A stretch of 64,000 bases of DNA. It comes from Phocaeicola sp. GTDB lineage: Bacteria; Bacteroidota; Bacteroidia; Bacteroidales; Bacteroidaceae. A model generated the notes under the pieces. The model saw only the letters and a program-made list of their open reading frames with translations. It was not told the DNA's origin and did no database searches. Location: contig JAHHQU010000001.1 in the NCBI GenBank assembly GCA_020026225.1, positions 1-64,000 of the forward strand. Reading direction: 5' to 3'. A program made the translations under genes and the position numbers. Positions within the stretch are counted from its first letter, which is position 1. Each line of letters begins with the position of its first letter. Below are positions 8,791-17,427 of the stretch, in pieces.

Positions 8791-9919
8791 ATGAAACAAA
8801 GAAAACTAAAGATTTTACAGGTCGGAAAATTTTATCCTATAAGAGGAGGAGTAGAAAAAGTTATGTATGACCTGATGACTGGACTATCTGAAAGAAATAT
8901 TCATTGTGATATGCTTTGTGCAGCGAGTGAAGGTAAAGGAATGACTAAACAATTGAATCAATATGCCTCATTGATCGTTTGCCCAGCTTGGTCGAAAATT
9001 GCAGCGACTATGATATCGCCTGCCATGATTCTGAAATTGAGAAGAATATGTGGAAACTATGATATCATACACGTTCATCATCCGGATCCTATGGCTTGTT
9101 TGGCTTTATTCCTCTCTGGATATAAAGGAAAAGTAGTATTGCATTGGCATAGTGATATTCAAAAACAGCGTTTGTTATTGAAATTTTATTTACGCTTTGC
9201 AGCGTTGGTTGATTCAACGGGCTGATTTGATTTTAGGAACTACGCCTGTTTATTTGGCTGAATCGCCTTATTTACAATGTGTACAATATAAAACGCTAGC
9301 TTTGCCTATTGGAATAGATCCTATCATTCCTTCGGTTAATAAAGTAGAGGAAATACGGAATAAGTATAAAGGAAAGAATATTATTTTTTCTTTAGGAAGG
9401 TTGGTCCCATACAAAGGATTCCGATATTTAATTGAGGCGGCTAAGTTCTTACCTGATGATTATATCATTCTCATTGGGGGCGGAGGACCTCTTAAAGAAG
9501 AACTTCAAAATGAAATTAAGGTATTGAACTTGAAAGATAAGGTGAAACTTCTAGGCCGGATTCATGAAGAGGAACTTTCTTCATATTATGGTGCATGTAA
9601 ATTGTTTTGTTTGAGCAGTATTCAGAAGACAGAGGCCTTTGCTATCGTGCAGATAGAAGCAATGTCTTGTGCAAAGCCAGTCGTGGCTACTAATATTCCT
9701 CATGCAGGTGTTTCTTGGGTTAATTGCCATGGATATTCAGGACTGAATGTAACACCTAAAAGTGGAAAAGAATTGGCAGATGCTATTATGAAAATAACAG
9801 AACATGAGGACGTATATGATGACTTCTGTAAACATGCATTGCAACGCTTTAAAGATTCTTTTACAAAAGATAAAATGATAAATACTCTATTAGAAAAATA
9901 TAAATCATTGATTTCGTAA
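8791..9919 (+). pseudogene. Glycosyltransferase family 4 gene interrupted by one frameshift
   Basis: Two overlapping frames together make one normal-length GT4 protein. The first (8791-9225) encodes the N-terminal Rossmann half with the PIRGGVEKVMYDL donor loop and VLHWHSDIQKQ. The second (from about 9197 to 9919) encodes the C-terminal half with GRLVPYKGFRYL and the TEAFAIVQIEAMSC E-x7-E motif. The reading frame shifts around 9193-9199: the downstream frame reads LQRWLIQRADLILGT, the normal continuation of this family, while the upstream frame runs to a stop at 9223-9225. Removing one base, or adding two, near 9195 restores the fusion. This could be a real loss-of-function mutation, a sequencing error or, less likely, programmed frameshifting; the site has only a three-T run. 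Confidence 0.85.
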
Positions 9920-9945
9920 ATTAGTTACTGATAACCATAATTGAT

Positions 9946-10575
9946 ATGGAAGATTTGGAAAGAATAGCATGGAGAGATAATATGGGCACTTGCACTCGTT
10001 GTATAAAACGTTTTTTGGATTTTATTGCAAGTATTATTGGAATGTTGGTATTCTCACCTTTGTTCCTTTTAATTTATATAGCCATAAAATGGGAAGATAG
10101 TGGTCCGGCTATTTTTCGACAGGAACGTGTCGGATATCATGGTAAGACGTTTGTGATAAAGAAATTCCGAACCATGATTGTTGGAGCTGAATCAGATGGT
10201 CGTCCAGTCTTATGCCAAAAAAGCGATGCCCGTCTTACGAAAATCGGTCGTTTCTTGAGAGAACATCATTTGGATGAACTCCCTCAGTTATGGAACGTGT
10301 TTGTGGGTGAAATGAGTTTTGTGGGACCTCGACCGGAACGCAAATTCTATATTGATAAGATTATGGAGGTCAATCCTGACTATGAGTTGCTGTATCAGGT
10401 TCGTCCAGGCCTTTTCTCTATGGCCACATTGTATAATGGATATACGGATACATTGGAAAAGATGCTGGTCAGACTGCAGATGGACTTGGATTATCTGGAG
10501 AAGCATTCATTATGGATGGATACAAAAATCATCGTATTGACAGCCTTAACTATCATTTTAGGGAAAAAAATCTAA
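9946..10575 (+). CDS. Initiating sugar-phosphate transferase (undecaprenyl-phosphate, WcaJ/PglC type)
   Basis: A 209-residue polyprenyl-phosphate hexose-1-phosphate transferase. It should start the repeat unit by moving a sugar phosphate from a UDP-sugar to undecaprenyl phosphate at the inner membrane. A single N-terminal hydrophobic segment lies at about residues 22-47. The family motifs follow: KFRTM 73-77, DELPQLWNV 110-118, and SFVGPRPE 124-131. The short length matches the PglC-like core without the N-terminal helices of WcaJ. A second in-frame ATG at 9982 (MGTCTRCIKRF) gives a more typical N-terminus and is an alternative start. Confidence 0.92.
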   Translation: MEDLERIAWRDNMGTCTRCIKRFLDFIASIIGMLVFSPLFLLIYIAIKWEDSGPAIFRQERVGYHGKTFVIKKFRTMIVGAESDGRPVLCQKSDARLTKIGRFLREHHLDELPQLWNVFVGEMSFVGPRPERKFYIDKIMEVNPDYELLYQVRPGLFSMATLYNGYTDTLEKMLVRLQMDLDYLEKHSLWMDTKIIVLTALTIILGKKI

Positions 10576-10582
10576 TCGTGTT

Positions 10583-10849
10583 ATGAAGAAGGTGCAAGAC
10601 CTGCGGGTCCGGAAGATTGGCAGCCGATATATGTTGGTGGCAGCACAGAATGATAGGTTTAACTTGACTAATGTATATACTTTAAATGCTGTGGCTGCTG
10701 ACATTTGGAACCATGTGGGTATGGACGAAATCCTTTTGGATGAAATCGTTCAATGGCTGACAGATGTATATGAGGTAGATAGAGATACAGCTCGGAAAGA
10801 TGTTGAAAAGCTTTTGTCGGAATGGTTACAGATGGGACTCTTGAAATAA
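10583..10849 (+). CDS. PqqD-family (RRE-like) small protein
   Basis: An 88-residue protein with the PqqD-like winged-helix pattern. An N-terminal strand reads VRKIGSRYMLVA, then come the hydrophobic ALNxxAxxIW-type segment (TLNAVAADIWNHVG), a helical DEIVQWLTDVYEV, and a C-terminal DVEKLLSEWLQMGLL. In peptide-modification systems this fold (RRE) holds a precursor peptide. No radical SAM enzyme is nearby. It is followed by a nucleotidyltransferase-fold gene and an HPr-kinase-like gene, an association I recall being described as HprK-related systems with a PqqD-type chaperone. It starts 7 bases after the sugar transferase, and its 3' end overlaps the next gene by 28 bases. Confidence 0.8.
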   Translation: MKKVQDLRVRKIGSRYMLVAAQNDRFNLTNVYTLNAVAADIWNHVGMDEILLDEIVQWLTDVYEVDRDTARKDVEKLLSEWLQMGLLK

Positions 10850-11931
10850 AAGAAAGAACTCTTTCTGCCTTGTTCGTACTCCTTCGTGCCGGACTTTGGA
10901 ATAAAGATGTAGATGATCTTTCATTGTTTCCCTTAGCGGATGATGAGTGGCAGAAGGTATATCGATTGGCATGTGCCCAAACGATAGTCGGTATAGTGTA
11001 TGAGGGTATGTGCAAACTTTCGGAAGAATTGTTGCCTCCTGATACCTTATTGATGCCTTGGGTTGCTCACGTTGAGGCTATCGAGCAACGGAATAGGCGG
11101 ATGAATCAGGCTGTGGCGGAGTTGTATTCTTTGTTTGCGAAGGCTGAAATCTCTCCCGTTTTACTGAAAGGCCAAGGAGTTGCCCTATTGTATTCAACCC
11201 CCTCTTTACGTGAGTGTGGTGACATTGATTTCTATTTTCTTACTATAGCTGAATTTCAGCAGGCCTTAAATGCAGTAAAAGAACAAGGCATTTCTGTGTG
11301 TATGGAATCGGATGGTAGTGCATGCTATCAGTGGAATAATATCACTGTAGAGCATCATTTACGTTTGGTGGATATCAGCAATCCTTTTAAACAAAAGTTT
11401 TTAAAGGAAGTGGAACTAAGAAATGGCTTTGAAGTATCTTTCTTGTCTGATGGCACAAAAATAAACATTCCATCTCCTTTGTTGAATTTATTATTATTAA
11501 ATACTCACATCCTTAAACATGCTTTAGGGTGGGGGGTAGGTATCCGACAATTATGTGATATGGCTTTGGCTTGTCATGACTTTACGGAAAAAATAAATCA
11601 AGATGAATTTGAAGAAATTTCTATATCATTAGGAATCAGAAAGTGGAATAAGCTGTTGCATTCTTTTTTACTGGTTTATTTAGGTTTGCCGGCTGCTTCT
11701 TTACCTTACCATGAGAAATTCATTTCTCCTGTTCCTCTATTGAACTTGGTGATGAAAGGAGGTAATTTCGGGCAAAATCGCTCAGTGCGTATTCGAACTT
11801 ATTCGTATGCAAAGATGCGAAAATTAGTGACGTTAACTTCATTTCTCTCTAATATTCACTTTTCTTTATGTTATGCGGCAAAGGAGTATTGTTGGCTGAT
11901 ACTGTATTTATTGAAAGGACGATTTAAATGA
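10822..11931 (+). CDS. Nucleotidyltransferase-fold protein (NTP_transf_5-like)
   Basis: A 369-residue protein. The segment from residue 114 (LLKG, then a TPSLRECGDIDFY block at about 126-138) matches the uncharacterised nucleotidyltransferase family in which an LKG motif precedes R-x-x-GDID. The two acidic residues of GDID (133-136) would be the metal ligands of a polymerase-beta-like active site. HILKHALGWGVGIRQLCDMAL fits the conserved helical region of the same family. ATG 10822 lies inside the PqqD-like gene. The end overlaps the kinase-like gene in an ATGA junction, so the three are probably translationally coupled. Substrate unknown. Confidence 0.78.
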   Translation: MVTDGTLEIKERTLSALFVLLRAGLWNKDVDDLSLFPLADDEWQKVYRLACAQTIVGIVYEGMCKLSEELLPPDTLLMPWVAHVEAIEQRNRRMNQAVAELYSLFAKAEISPVLLKGQGVALLYSTPSLRECGDIDFYFLTIAEFQQALNAVKEQGISVCMESDGSACYQWNNITVEHHLRLVDISNPFKQKFLKEVELRNGFEVSFLSDGTKINIPSPLLNLLLLNTHILKHALGWGVGIRQLCDMALACHDFTEKINQDEFEEISISLGIRKWNKLLHSFLLVYLGLPAASLPYHEKFISPVPLLNLVMKGGNFGQNRSVRIRTYSYAKMRKLVTLTSFLSNIHFSLCYAAKEYCWLILYLLKGRFK

Positions 11932-12827
11932 ATAAATATTTTTATTATTCGGTGGCGAATGTTAATTTTGCTGTCAATATTCCAGAAGTGTTGGATATTA
12001 ACAAATTGTTGCCTTCATTTATTCCGTTCGCTTCTTGTCCGATCAGGAAGGAGGAGTGTGCTTTTGTAATGAATTGTGTTGATGAATTGCCCACATGTAC
12101 GTCTGTTCAATCTTTACAGGAAGAGAATGAAAATGAATTGGGACATGTATGGCTGTTTAAAACCGATAAAGGGTATCGATGTGAGTTGAAATATACCAAG
12201 GATGGAGCTTTACATTGTTTGGATGCGGATGATACTTTTTCTAGGATAAAGGCTAAGATTGACTGGAAGGATCCATACGCTGATATAGTTCTTAGCTCTT
12301 TTTTGCGTATTGTATTTTCACAAGTCGTTTTGTCTTTCCAAGGGATATCTGTTCATGCGGCTGCTGTAGTGCTCAATGGTGAGGCATACTTGTTTATGGG
12401 TAAGAGTGGAACAGGGAAAAGTACACATGCTGCTCTATGGCAGGATTGTTTTTTATCTTGTATGCTTCTGAATGATGATAATCCAGTTATTCGTTGGGAA
12501 AAAGGCAATGTCTGGGCTTATGGTACTCCCTGGAGCGGGAAAACGCCTTGCTATAAGAATTTGCGTTATCCGTTACGTGGGTTGGTTAGGCTTAAGCAAG
12601 CGGGAAAGAATGAATTCGTCGCTCTTGCTGATGTGGATGCTTTTGTAGCTGTTTTATCTGGGTGTTCCGCGATTCATGAGGATGAAAACTTGCAGGTTGC
12701 TTTGTGTGATAATTTGGTACGAATATTAAATGAAATAATGGTAGGCTTCATGTATTGCAAACCGGATAAAGAGGCGGCAATAGTATGTGCCTGTGGATTA
12801 AAATGTACAAATATAATTATGAAATAA
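11928..12827 (+). CDS. HPr-kinase-like / PEPCK-fold P-loop protein
   Basis: A 299-residue protein with a clear P-loop (GKSGTGKST, residues 158-166) preceded by the SVHAAAVVLNGEAYLF strand, as in HPr kinase/phosphorylase-like C-terminal domains. LLNDDNPVI (180-188) supplies the acidic Walker-B-like motif, and YGTPWSGK (198-205) is also a hallmark of this group. It is not the canonical HPr kinase, whose N-terminal domain differs, and no HPr is seen nearby. The target could be a protein Ser/Thr residue or a small molecule. It closes the PqqD-nucleotidyltransferase-kinase set and is followed 2 bases later by the export lipoprotein. Confidence 0.82.
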   Translation: MNKYFYYSVANVNFAVNIPEVLDINKLLPSFIPFASCPIRKEECAFVMNCVDELPTCTSVQSLQEENENELGHVWLFKTDKGYRCELKYTKDGALHCLDADDTFSRIKAKIDWKDPYADIVLSSFLRIVFSQVVLSFQGISVHAAAVVLNGEAYLFMGKSGTGKSTHAALWQDCFLSCMLLNDDNPVIRWEKGNVWAYGTPWSGKTPCYKNLRYPLRGLVRLKQAGKNEFVALADVDAFVAVLSGCSAIHEDENLQVALCDNLVRILNEIMVGFMYCKPDKEAAIVCACGLKCTNIIMK

Positions 12828-12829
12828 GT

Positions 12830-13612
12830 ATGAAAAGAGTATGTGTATTTTTGGGTGTATTGGCTTTATTACTGGCCTTTTCATCGTGTGCATCTCGTAA
12901 GAAGTTTGTGTATTTGAATAATATGATGCAGGATACCGGATACCCTATCGGACTTCGTCACGAAGCAGTCATTCATTGTGATGACCGATTGGATATTACG
13001 GTAAGCTGTAAAAATCCTGAATTGGCAATCCCGTTTAATATCCAAGGGGAGATTTCACTGAATCCAGATGGGGGAGTCTCAGGAGCTGTAGCAAGTGCGA
13101 AAGGTTATCGTGTGGATGTAGATGGATATATTGATTTCCCTGTTCTTGGAAAATTGTATGTGGAAGGTAAGACGGTCCATGACGTGAAGAATATGATTAC
13201 CAAACAGATTGTAGAAGGAAATTATATCAAGGCCCCAATCGTTTCCATTGAATTTTTGAATTTTAAATATACGATATTGGGTGCAGTAGGAAGTACAGGA
13301 ACCTATACGGTAGAAGGAAATCATATCACTTTATTGGATGCAATTGCAAAGGCTGGGGATTTGGCTCCCAAGGCTCGTGTTGATCGTGTATCCGTAATCC
13401 GTGAAGAAAATGGAGAACGTAAAATGTATGTGCACGATTTGCGTGATATGGAAATCTTCCAGTCTCCAGCGTATTATTTGCAGCAGAATGATATTGTATA
13501 TGTAGAGCCTAAGTATAAGAAGCAAGATACTGAAGATAGAGGATGGAAGTATCTAACTTTGTTGCTTTCTGTTATTACAGCGTCTTGTTCGATTGTCTTG
13601 GCAATAAAATAA
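12830..13612 (+). CDS. Polysaccharide export outer-membrane lipoprotein (Wza-like)
   Basis: A 260-residue protein. ATG 12830 gives a lipoprotein signal (hydrophobic residues 7-16, lipobox ending SSC with Cys20). A Poly_export domain spans about 45-135 (ends around VSIEFLN) and an SLBB-like domain about 145-225 (the FKYTILGAVGSTGTYTV region). A C-terminal hydrophobic helix at 239-260 is usual for Bacteroides homologues. It should form the outer-membrane export channel for the polysaccharide made by the upstream genes. The Wzc-type chain-length kinase that often follows is not here. It lies 2 bases after the HPr-kinase-like gene. Confidence 0.9.
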   Translation: MKRVCVFLGVLALLLAFSSCASRKKFVYLNNMMQDTGYPIGLRHEAVIHCDDRLDITVSCKNPELAIPFNIQGEISLNPDGGVSGAVASAKGYRVDVDGYIDFPVLGKLYVEGKTVHDVKNMITKQIVEGNYIKAPIVSIEFLNFKYTILGAVGSTGTYTVEGNHITLLDAIAKAGDLAPKARVDRVSVIREENGERKMYVHDLRDMEIFQSPAYYLQQNDIVYVEPKYKKQDTEDRGWKYLTLLLSVITASCSIVLAIK

Positions 13613-13699
13613 TGAACGGATTCTTCCATTTGTAGAAAACTTGGTAGGATTCGATAGATCAGAAATGTATTTCGGGGGAAATAGGTATTCTGTCATTGT

Positions 13700-14758
13700 A
13701 TGATTAATAAAAAAGAAAGACATGTGGTGATAATGGCTGGAGGTATTGGAAGCCGTTTCTGGCCGATGAGTACTGCCGAATACCCTAAACAATTTATTGA
13801 TGTAATGGGAGTGGGCAAGTCTTTGTTGCAACTCACGGTAGAGCGTTTCTTGCCCATTTGTCCGATTCATCACTTTTGGATAGTAACCAGTGAAAAGTAT
13901 GTCGGACTGGTGAAACGGCAGCTTCCCGATTTCCCGGAAACGCATATCTTGCTGGAGTCGGAAGCCCGTAATACTGCTCCTTGTATAGCTTATGCCTGTT
14001 GGAAAATAAAGAAACAATCGCCCGATGCAAACATCGTAGTCACTCCTTCGGATGCTTTTGTTCTGGATACAGTGGAATTCAGGAGAATCATCGATGAGGC
14101 ACTCAACTTCACAGACTGTCATCAGGCTATCGTTACTGTAGGGATTAAACCAAGCCGTCCGGAGACTGGATACGGCTATATTTGTGCCTCAGACGCTGAT
14201 AATCTGTCTCCGATAGTTAAAGTTGAATCATTCAAGGAAAAGCCCGACTTAGAAACGGCACAGGAGTATCTGGACGCCGGTAATTTTTATTGGAATGCTG
14301 GTATCTTTGTATGGAATATGGAAACGATTCTGATGGCTTTACGTACATATACTCCAAACTTGGCTTCCATTATGGATGAGATATCGGCCGATTTTTATAC
14401 GGCGGAAGAGGCTGCGACCGTGAAAAGGTTGTTTCCAACTTGCGAGAAAATTTCTATAGACTACGCTGTAATGGAGAAATCGAAGGATATCTATACCATT
14501 CCAGCCGATTTCGGATGGAGCGATTTGGGAACATGGGGAGCACTGCATGGGTTGCTTCCTAAGGATGAGCAACAAAATGCAGTTGTCGGACGGCAGATTA
14601 GGCTGTATGACTGCAAGAATTGTATCGTTCATGTAAATGATACCCGAAAAGTGGTACTGAACGGCTTGGATGGATACATCGTTTCTGAATGTGACGGGAA
14701 ATTGTTGATTTGCCGCCTGAGGGAGGAACAGCGTATCAAGGAGTTCAGTGGAGACTGA
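13700..14758 (+). CDS. manC: Mannose-1-phosphate guanylyltransferase (GDP-mannose pyrophosphorylase)
   Basis: A 352-residue nucleotidyltransferase that makes GDP-mannose from mannose-1-phosphate and GTP. The N-terminal signature GGIGSRFWPMS is at residues 14-24, with the catalytic-region lysine in EYPKQF at about 27-32. SFKEKPDLETA and NFYWNAGIFVW are the sugar-phosphate-side motifs. It is the short single-domain form without the phosphomannose isomerase domain. GDP-mannose would feed mannose, fucose or related deoxysugars into the polysaccharide, but no GDP-sugar-modifying enzyme lies in the window. It sits 87 bases after the export gene and could be in the same transcript. Base composition here is more G+C rich than in the upstream glycosyltransferases. 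Confidence 0.93.
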   Translation: MINKKERHVVIMAGGIGSRFWPMSTAEYPKQFIDVMGVGKSLLQLTVERFLPICPIHHFWIVTSEKYVGLVKRQLPDFPETHILLESEARNTAPCIAYACWKIKKQSPDANIVVTPSDAFVLDTVEFRRIIDEALNFTDCHQAIVTVGIKPSRPETGYGYICASDADNLSPIVKVESFKEKPDLETAQEYLDAGNFYWNAGIFVWNMETILMALRTYTPNLASIMDEISADFYTAEEAATVKRLFPTCEKISIDYAVMEKSKDIYTIPADFGWSDLGTWGALHGLLPKDEQQNAVVGRQIRLYDCKNCIVHVNDTRKVVLNGLDGYIVSECDGKLLICRLREEQRIKEFSGD

Positions 14759-14818
14759 GAAAACAGGTAGCCATTGTCACCGGAAGCAATGGCTGCATAT
14801 TCCTTTTCTAATTGAAAA

Positions 14819-14850
14819 TTTGGATAAATGCTTTATTTTTAGTATCTTTG
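14819..14850 (+). promoter_or_regulatory. Bacteroidetes promoter candidate upstream of the BCCT transporter
   Basis: TTTG at 14819-14822 and TATCTTTG at 14843-14850 are separated by exactly 20 bases, a full match to the Bacteroides sigma consensus (TTTG, 19-21 bases, TAnnTTTG). Transcription would start near 14858, about 260 bases before the transporter start. Confidence 0.65.
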
Positions 14851-15120
14851 TAAAAGTAATATCGTCGGGAATATATATTCTTAATAGTATCACTTGAAAA
14901 AAATGCCATATTGAAGTATATGGTCTTTGATTGAATATTCCCTTATTTATTCTCTTTTGGACTACCATTTTATTCCTTTAAAGTAATAAATTTCATGTCG
15001 ATTTCCTGTAGTGGAACGGGCATGGACCTTTCATTTCCGACGGCATAGCAACCAAATTTTTATTAACCTCGGGTTCCAACGATTCACCTATTCAATAGGA
15101 ATCCGGCAAAACGATTCATT
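14851..15120 (+). other. Long untranslated leader of the BCCT transporter gene
   Basis: About 260 bases lie between the likely start of transcription and ATG 15121. A small hairpin with perfect 6-base arms (CCATAT at 14906-14911 and ATATGG at 14918-14923, 6-base loop) lies near the 5' end. I see no reading frame with convincing coding character, no intrinsic terminator, and no riboswitch class that I recognise. Confidence 0.4.
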
Positions 15121-17151
15121 ATGATTAGAATTTTAAAAAGAATAGGTAGAAAAATCAACGTCCGGACCACATTCGCTAAAGAGGTGGCTATTCCTGGAAT
15201 TATTCTGTTGCTTCTTCTGTCTATATTCGGCGGTTTGTTCCCGTCTGAAACAGAACAGACTCTTAATCTTGTACAAAACTCCATTTATGAACATCTGAGT
15301 TGGGTGTATATGCTGATTCTCACTCTTGTCATCGTTTTTCTGATAATTGTGGCATTCAGTAAAAAAGGAAATATCCGATTGGGTTCGGATGATTCCAAAC
15401 CGCAGTACAGCTTGTTTTCCTGGATATCCATGCTCTTTTCGGCAGGGGTAGGTATTGGATTGATGTATTTCGGAATTGCTGAACCGATGGCGCATACTTT
15501 GAATCCAGCTATGGCTGATTCATTGAATCGAGCCAAAGAGGCTCAGCTGGATACTTTTTTCCATTGGGGAATTCACGGATGGGCTTTATATGCTGCCGTC
15601 GGACTGATGATTGCTTATTTTGCCTATCGTTACCGACTTCCGCTATCTCTGCGAAGTGCGCTGTATCCTCTATTGAAAGAAAAAATCAATGGCAAATGGG
15701 GAGACTTTGTCGATACTTTCGCATTATGCAGCACGTTCTTTGGAATCGCTACTTCACTTGGATTTGGAGTGGTACAGCTGAATGCCGGACTGGTGCATTT
15801 GGGTTGGCTTCCTGAGAAGACTTTCTCTGTACAGGCTATCTTGGTGGTGGTACTTATCGGATTGGCCATTCTTTCTTCCTTGTCGGGAATGAATAAGGGA
15901 GTGAAGAAACTCAGTGAGTTGAATATGAGTTTGGCGGTCTTGCTGCTGCTCTTCGTCTTGTTTTTAGGACCGACCATTTATCTGCTGTCGGCCTTCAGTG
16001 AAGGGATTGGATACTATTTCAATAACATCATAGAATTAACGTTCAAAACCTTTGCCTTCGAGGAGGCGGGCAAGCCTTGGTTCTTGGATTGGACCATCAT
16101 GTATTGGGCTTGGTGGATATCTTGGTCTCCTTTTGTGGGGCTGTTCATTGCACGAATCTCCAAAGGGCGTACCATCCGTGAGTTTATTTTAGGGGTATTG
16201 CTGATACCTTCTCTCTTCATCTTCTTATGGATGACCGTTTTTGGAAATGGGGCAATCTGGCTTGACGAGCATGTGCTTTCGGGCGGACTGTCGGCCTTGG
16301 CAGGAGATTTGGACGGCATGTTGTTTGCTTTCTTGGATGCATTCCCGATGTCTACACTGCTCACAATATTGGCGGTGCTGATGATTACCGTTTTCTTTAT
16401 CACTTCGGCCGATTCCAGTATTCTGGTCATCAATGGCTTGTCTTCCAAAAATCGACCCAATGCTCCTAAATGGCAGTATGTGTTTTGGGGAGGTATGCTG
16501 GCTGCATCTTCGTTGGCTCTTCTATATAGTGGAGGACTTCACGCTCTTCAAACCATGACGTTGATTACAGCGTTGCCTTTCGGACTGATTATTCTGGTTC
16601 TTCTGTATGGATTTTGGAAAGCGCTGCGTTTGGACCAGCTTTATTACAACAGTGATGTTCCTTACGGCAGTGGCTCGTGGAGTGGAAAGGACTGGCGCCA
16701 TCACTTGAATGAAATTCTTTCCTTCTCGTATAAAAAGGATGTGGTAATCTTCCTGAAGAATCGGGTGGAACCAGCATTTGAGGACTTGATCAAAGAGTTG
16801 AAACTGAAAGGGGTGGATGCTTATATACGCAAGGGAAAGCGTGGAAAGTTGTCGCTGGAGCTGATTATACCGCACCATACCATCCGGGATTTCCGTTATG
16901 GTGTGATGGCTACTCCACTGGTCGTATCCGACTGTTTGGTAGAGGAAGAGAACACGCCGACGGTGGAAAGTACCGTATATGTTCCTGTGACTTATTATGA
17001 AGATCGCAGGGCAGGAAATGATATCCAGTATCTCAGCAAGGAAGATATCATAGCGGATGTACTGAGAGAGTATGAGCGTTTCCTGAGTGTTGTTTCGGTA
17101 AGAAGCAACGAATTGATAGTAAAAGATTATACTCCTGCTACGGGGGAATAA
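15121..17151 (+). CDS. BCCT-family transporter (choline/glycine betaine/carnitine type, BetT-like)
   Basis: A 676-residue secondary transporter with about 12 membrane helices followed by a cytosolic C-terminal domain of about 165 residues. The family signature, a Trp-rich segment reading MYWAWWISWSPFVGLFIAR, begins near residue 327 and forms the substrate-binding helix. Length and C-terminal extension match E. coli BetT rather than the shorter CaiT or BetP forms. BCCT carriers import quaternary ammonium osmolytes with protons or sodium, or exchange them. Substrate specificity cannot be read from the sequence. It appears to be a single-gene unit: a promoter candidate and long leader lie upstream, a strong terminator follows, and the next gene is on the other strand. 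Confidence 0.92.
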   Translation: MIRILKRIGRKINVRTTFAKEVAIPGIILLLLLSIFGGLFPSETEQTLNLVQNSIYEHLSWVYMLILTLVIVFLIIVAFSKKGNIRLGSDDSKPQYSLFSWISMLFSAGVGIGLMYFGIAEPMAHTLNPAMADSLNRAKEAQLDTFFHWGIHGWALYAAVGLMIAYFAYRYRLPLSLRSALYPLLKEKINGKWGDFVDTFALCSTFFGIATSLGFGVVQLNAGLVHLGWLPEKTFSVQAILVVVLIGLAILSSLSGMNKGVKKLSELNMSLAVLLLLFVLFLGPTIYLLSAFSEGIGYYFNNIIELTFKTFAFEEAGKPWFLDWTIMYWAWWISWSPFVGLFIARISKGRTIREFILGVLLIPSLFIFLWMTVFGNGAIWLDEHVLSGGLSALAGDLDGMLFAFLDAFPMSTLLTILAVLMITVFFITSADSSILVINGLSSKNRPNAPKWQYVFWGGMLAASSLALLYSGGLHALQTMTLITALPFGLIILVLLYGFWKALRLDQLYYNSDVPYGSGSWSGKDWRHHLNEILSFSYKKDVVIFLKNRVEPAFEDLIKELKLKGVDAYIRKGKRGKLSLELIIPHHTIRDFRYGVMATPLVVSDCLVEEENTPTVESTVYVPVTYYEDRRAGNDIQYLSKEDIIADVLREYERFLSVVSVRSNELIVKDYTPATGE

Positions 17152-17158
17152 AGCAGTG

Positions 17159-17204
17159 AGCACCTCCTGGAAACGTCTGTGAAGTTTCCGGGAGGTGCTT
17201 TTTT
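17159..17204 (+). terminator. Intrinsic terminator after the BCCT transporter
   Basis: A 16-base stem (arms 17159-17174 and 17184-17199, one T-G pair, 9-base loop) is followed by a run of six T (17199-17204). It starts 7 bases after the transporter stop. Confidence 0.9.
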
Positions 17205-17356
17205 ATGAAGGGTGAGGGCTTGAAGCGGGGTCCGCCTTTGGGAATCCCGGCTCTGTGCATTCGGCAAGAGCTCAAAAAGAGTGAATGCTTTGCAGTGGAA
17301 CTCTCTCTTCATCCAGGAACGACTGCCCACCGGTAGAGTAACTTCAAGGCATAAAA
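17205..17356. other. Intergenic spacer between convergent genes
   Basis: About 150 bases between the two terminators. I see no gene, tRNA or repeat here. Confidence 0.5.
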
Positions 17357-17400
17357 AAGGACTCCCTTTCAGAATCTCAATCTGAAAGGGAGTCCTTCTT
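17352..17400 (-). terminator. Bidirectional intrinsic terminator at the end of the PepSY-like gene
   Basis: A perfect 17-base stem (arms 17357-17373 and 17381-17397) with a 7-base loop has an A run on the left, which is a U tract for the minus strand, and CTTTT on the right. It ends the minus-strand PepSY-like gene and can also stop + strand read-through. Confidence 0.9.
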
Positions 17401-17427
17401 TTAGGTTGGATTTCTTGAATCGATCAA

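Noticed and set aside
13613..13699. Separate promoter for manC
   Set aside because: No TAnnTTTG box is present in the 87-base gap, so read-through from the locus is more likely.
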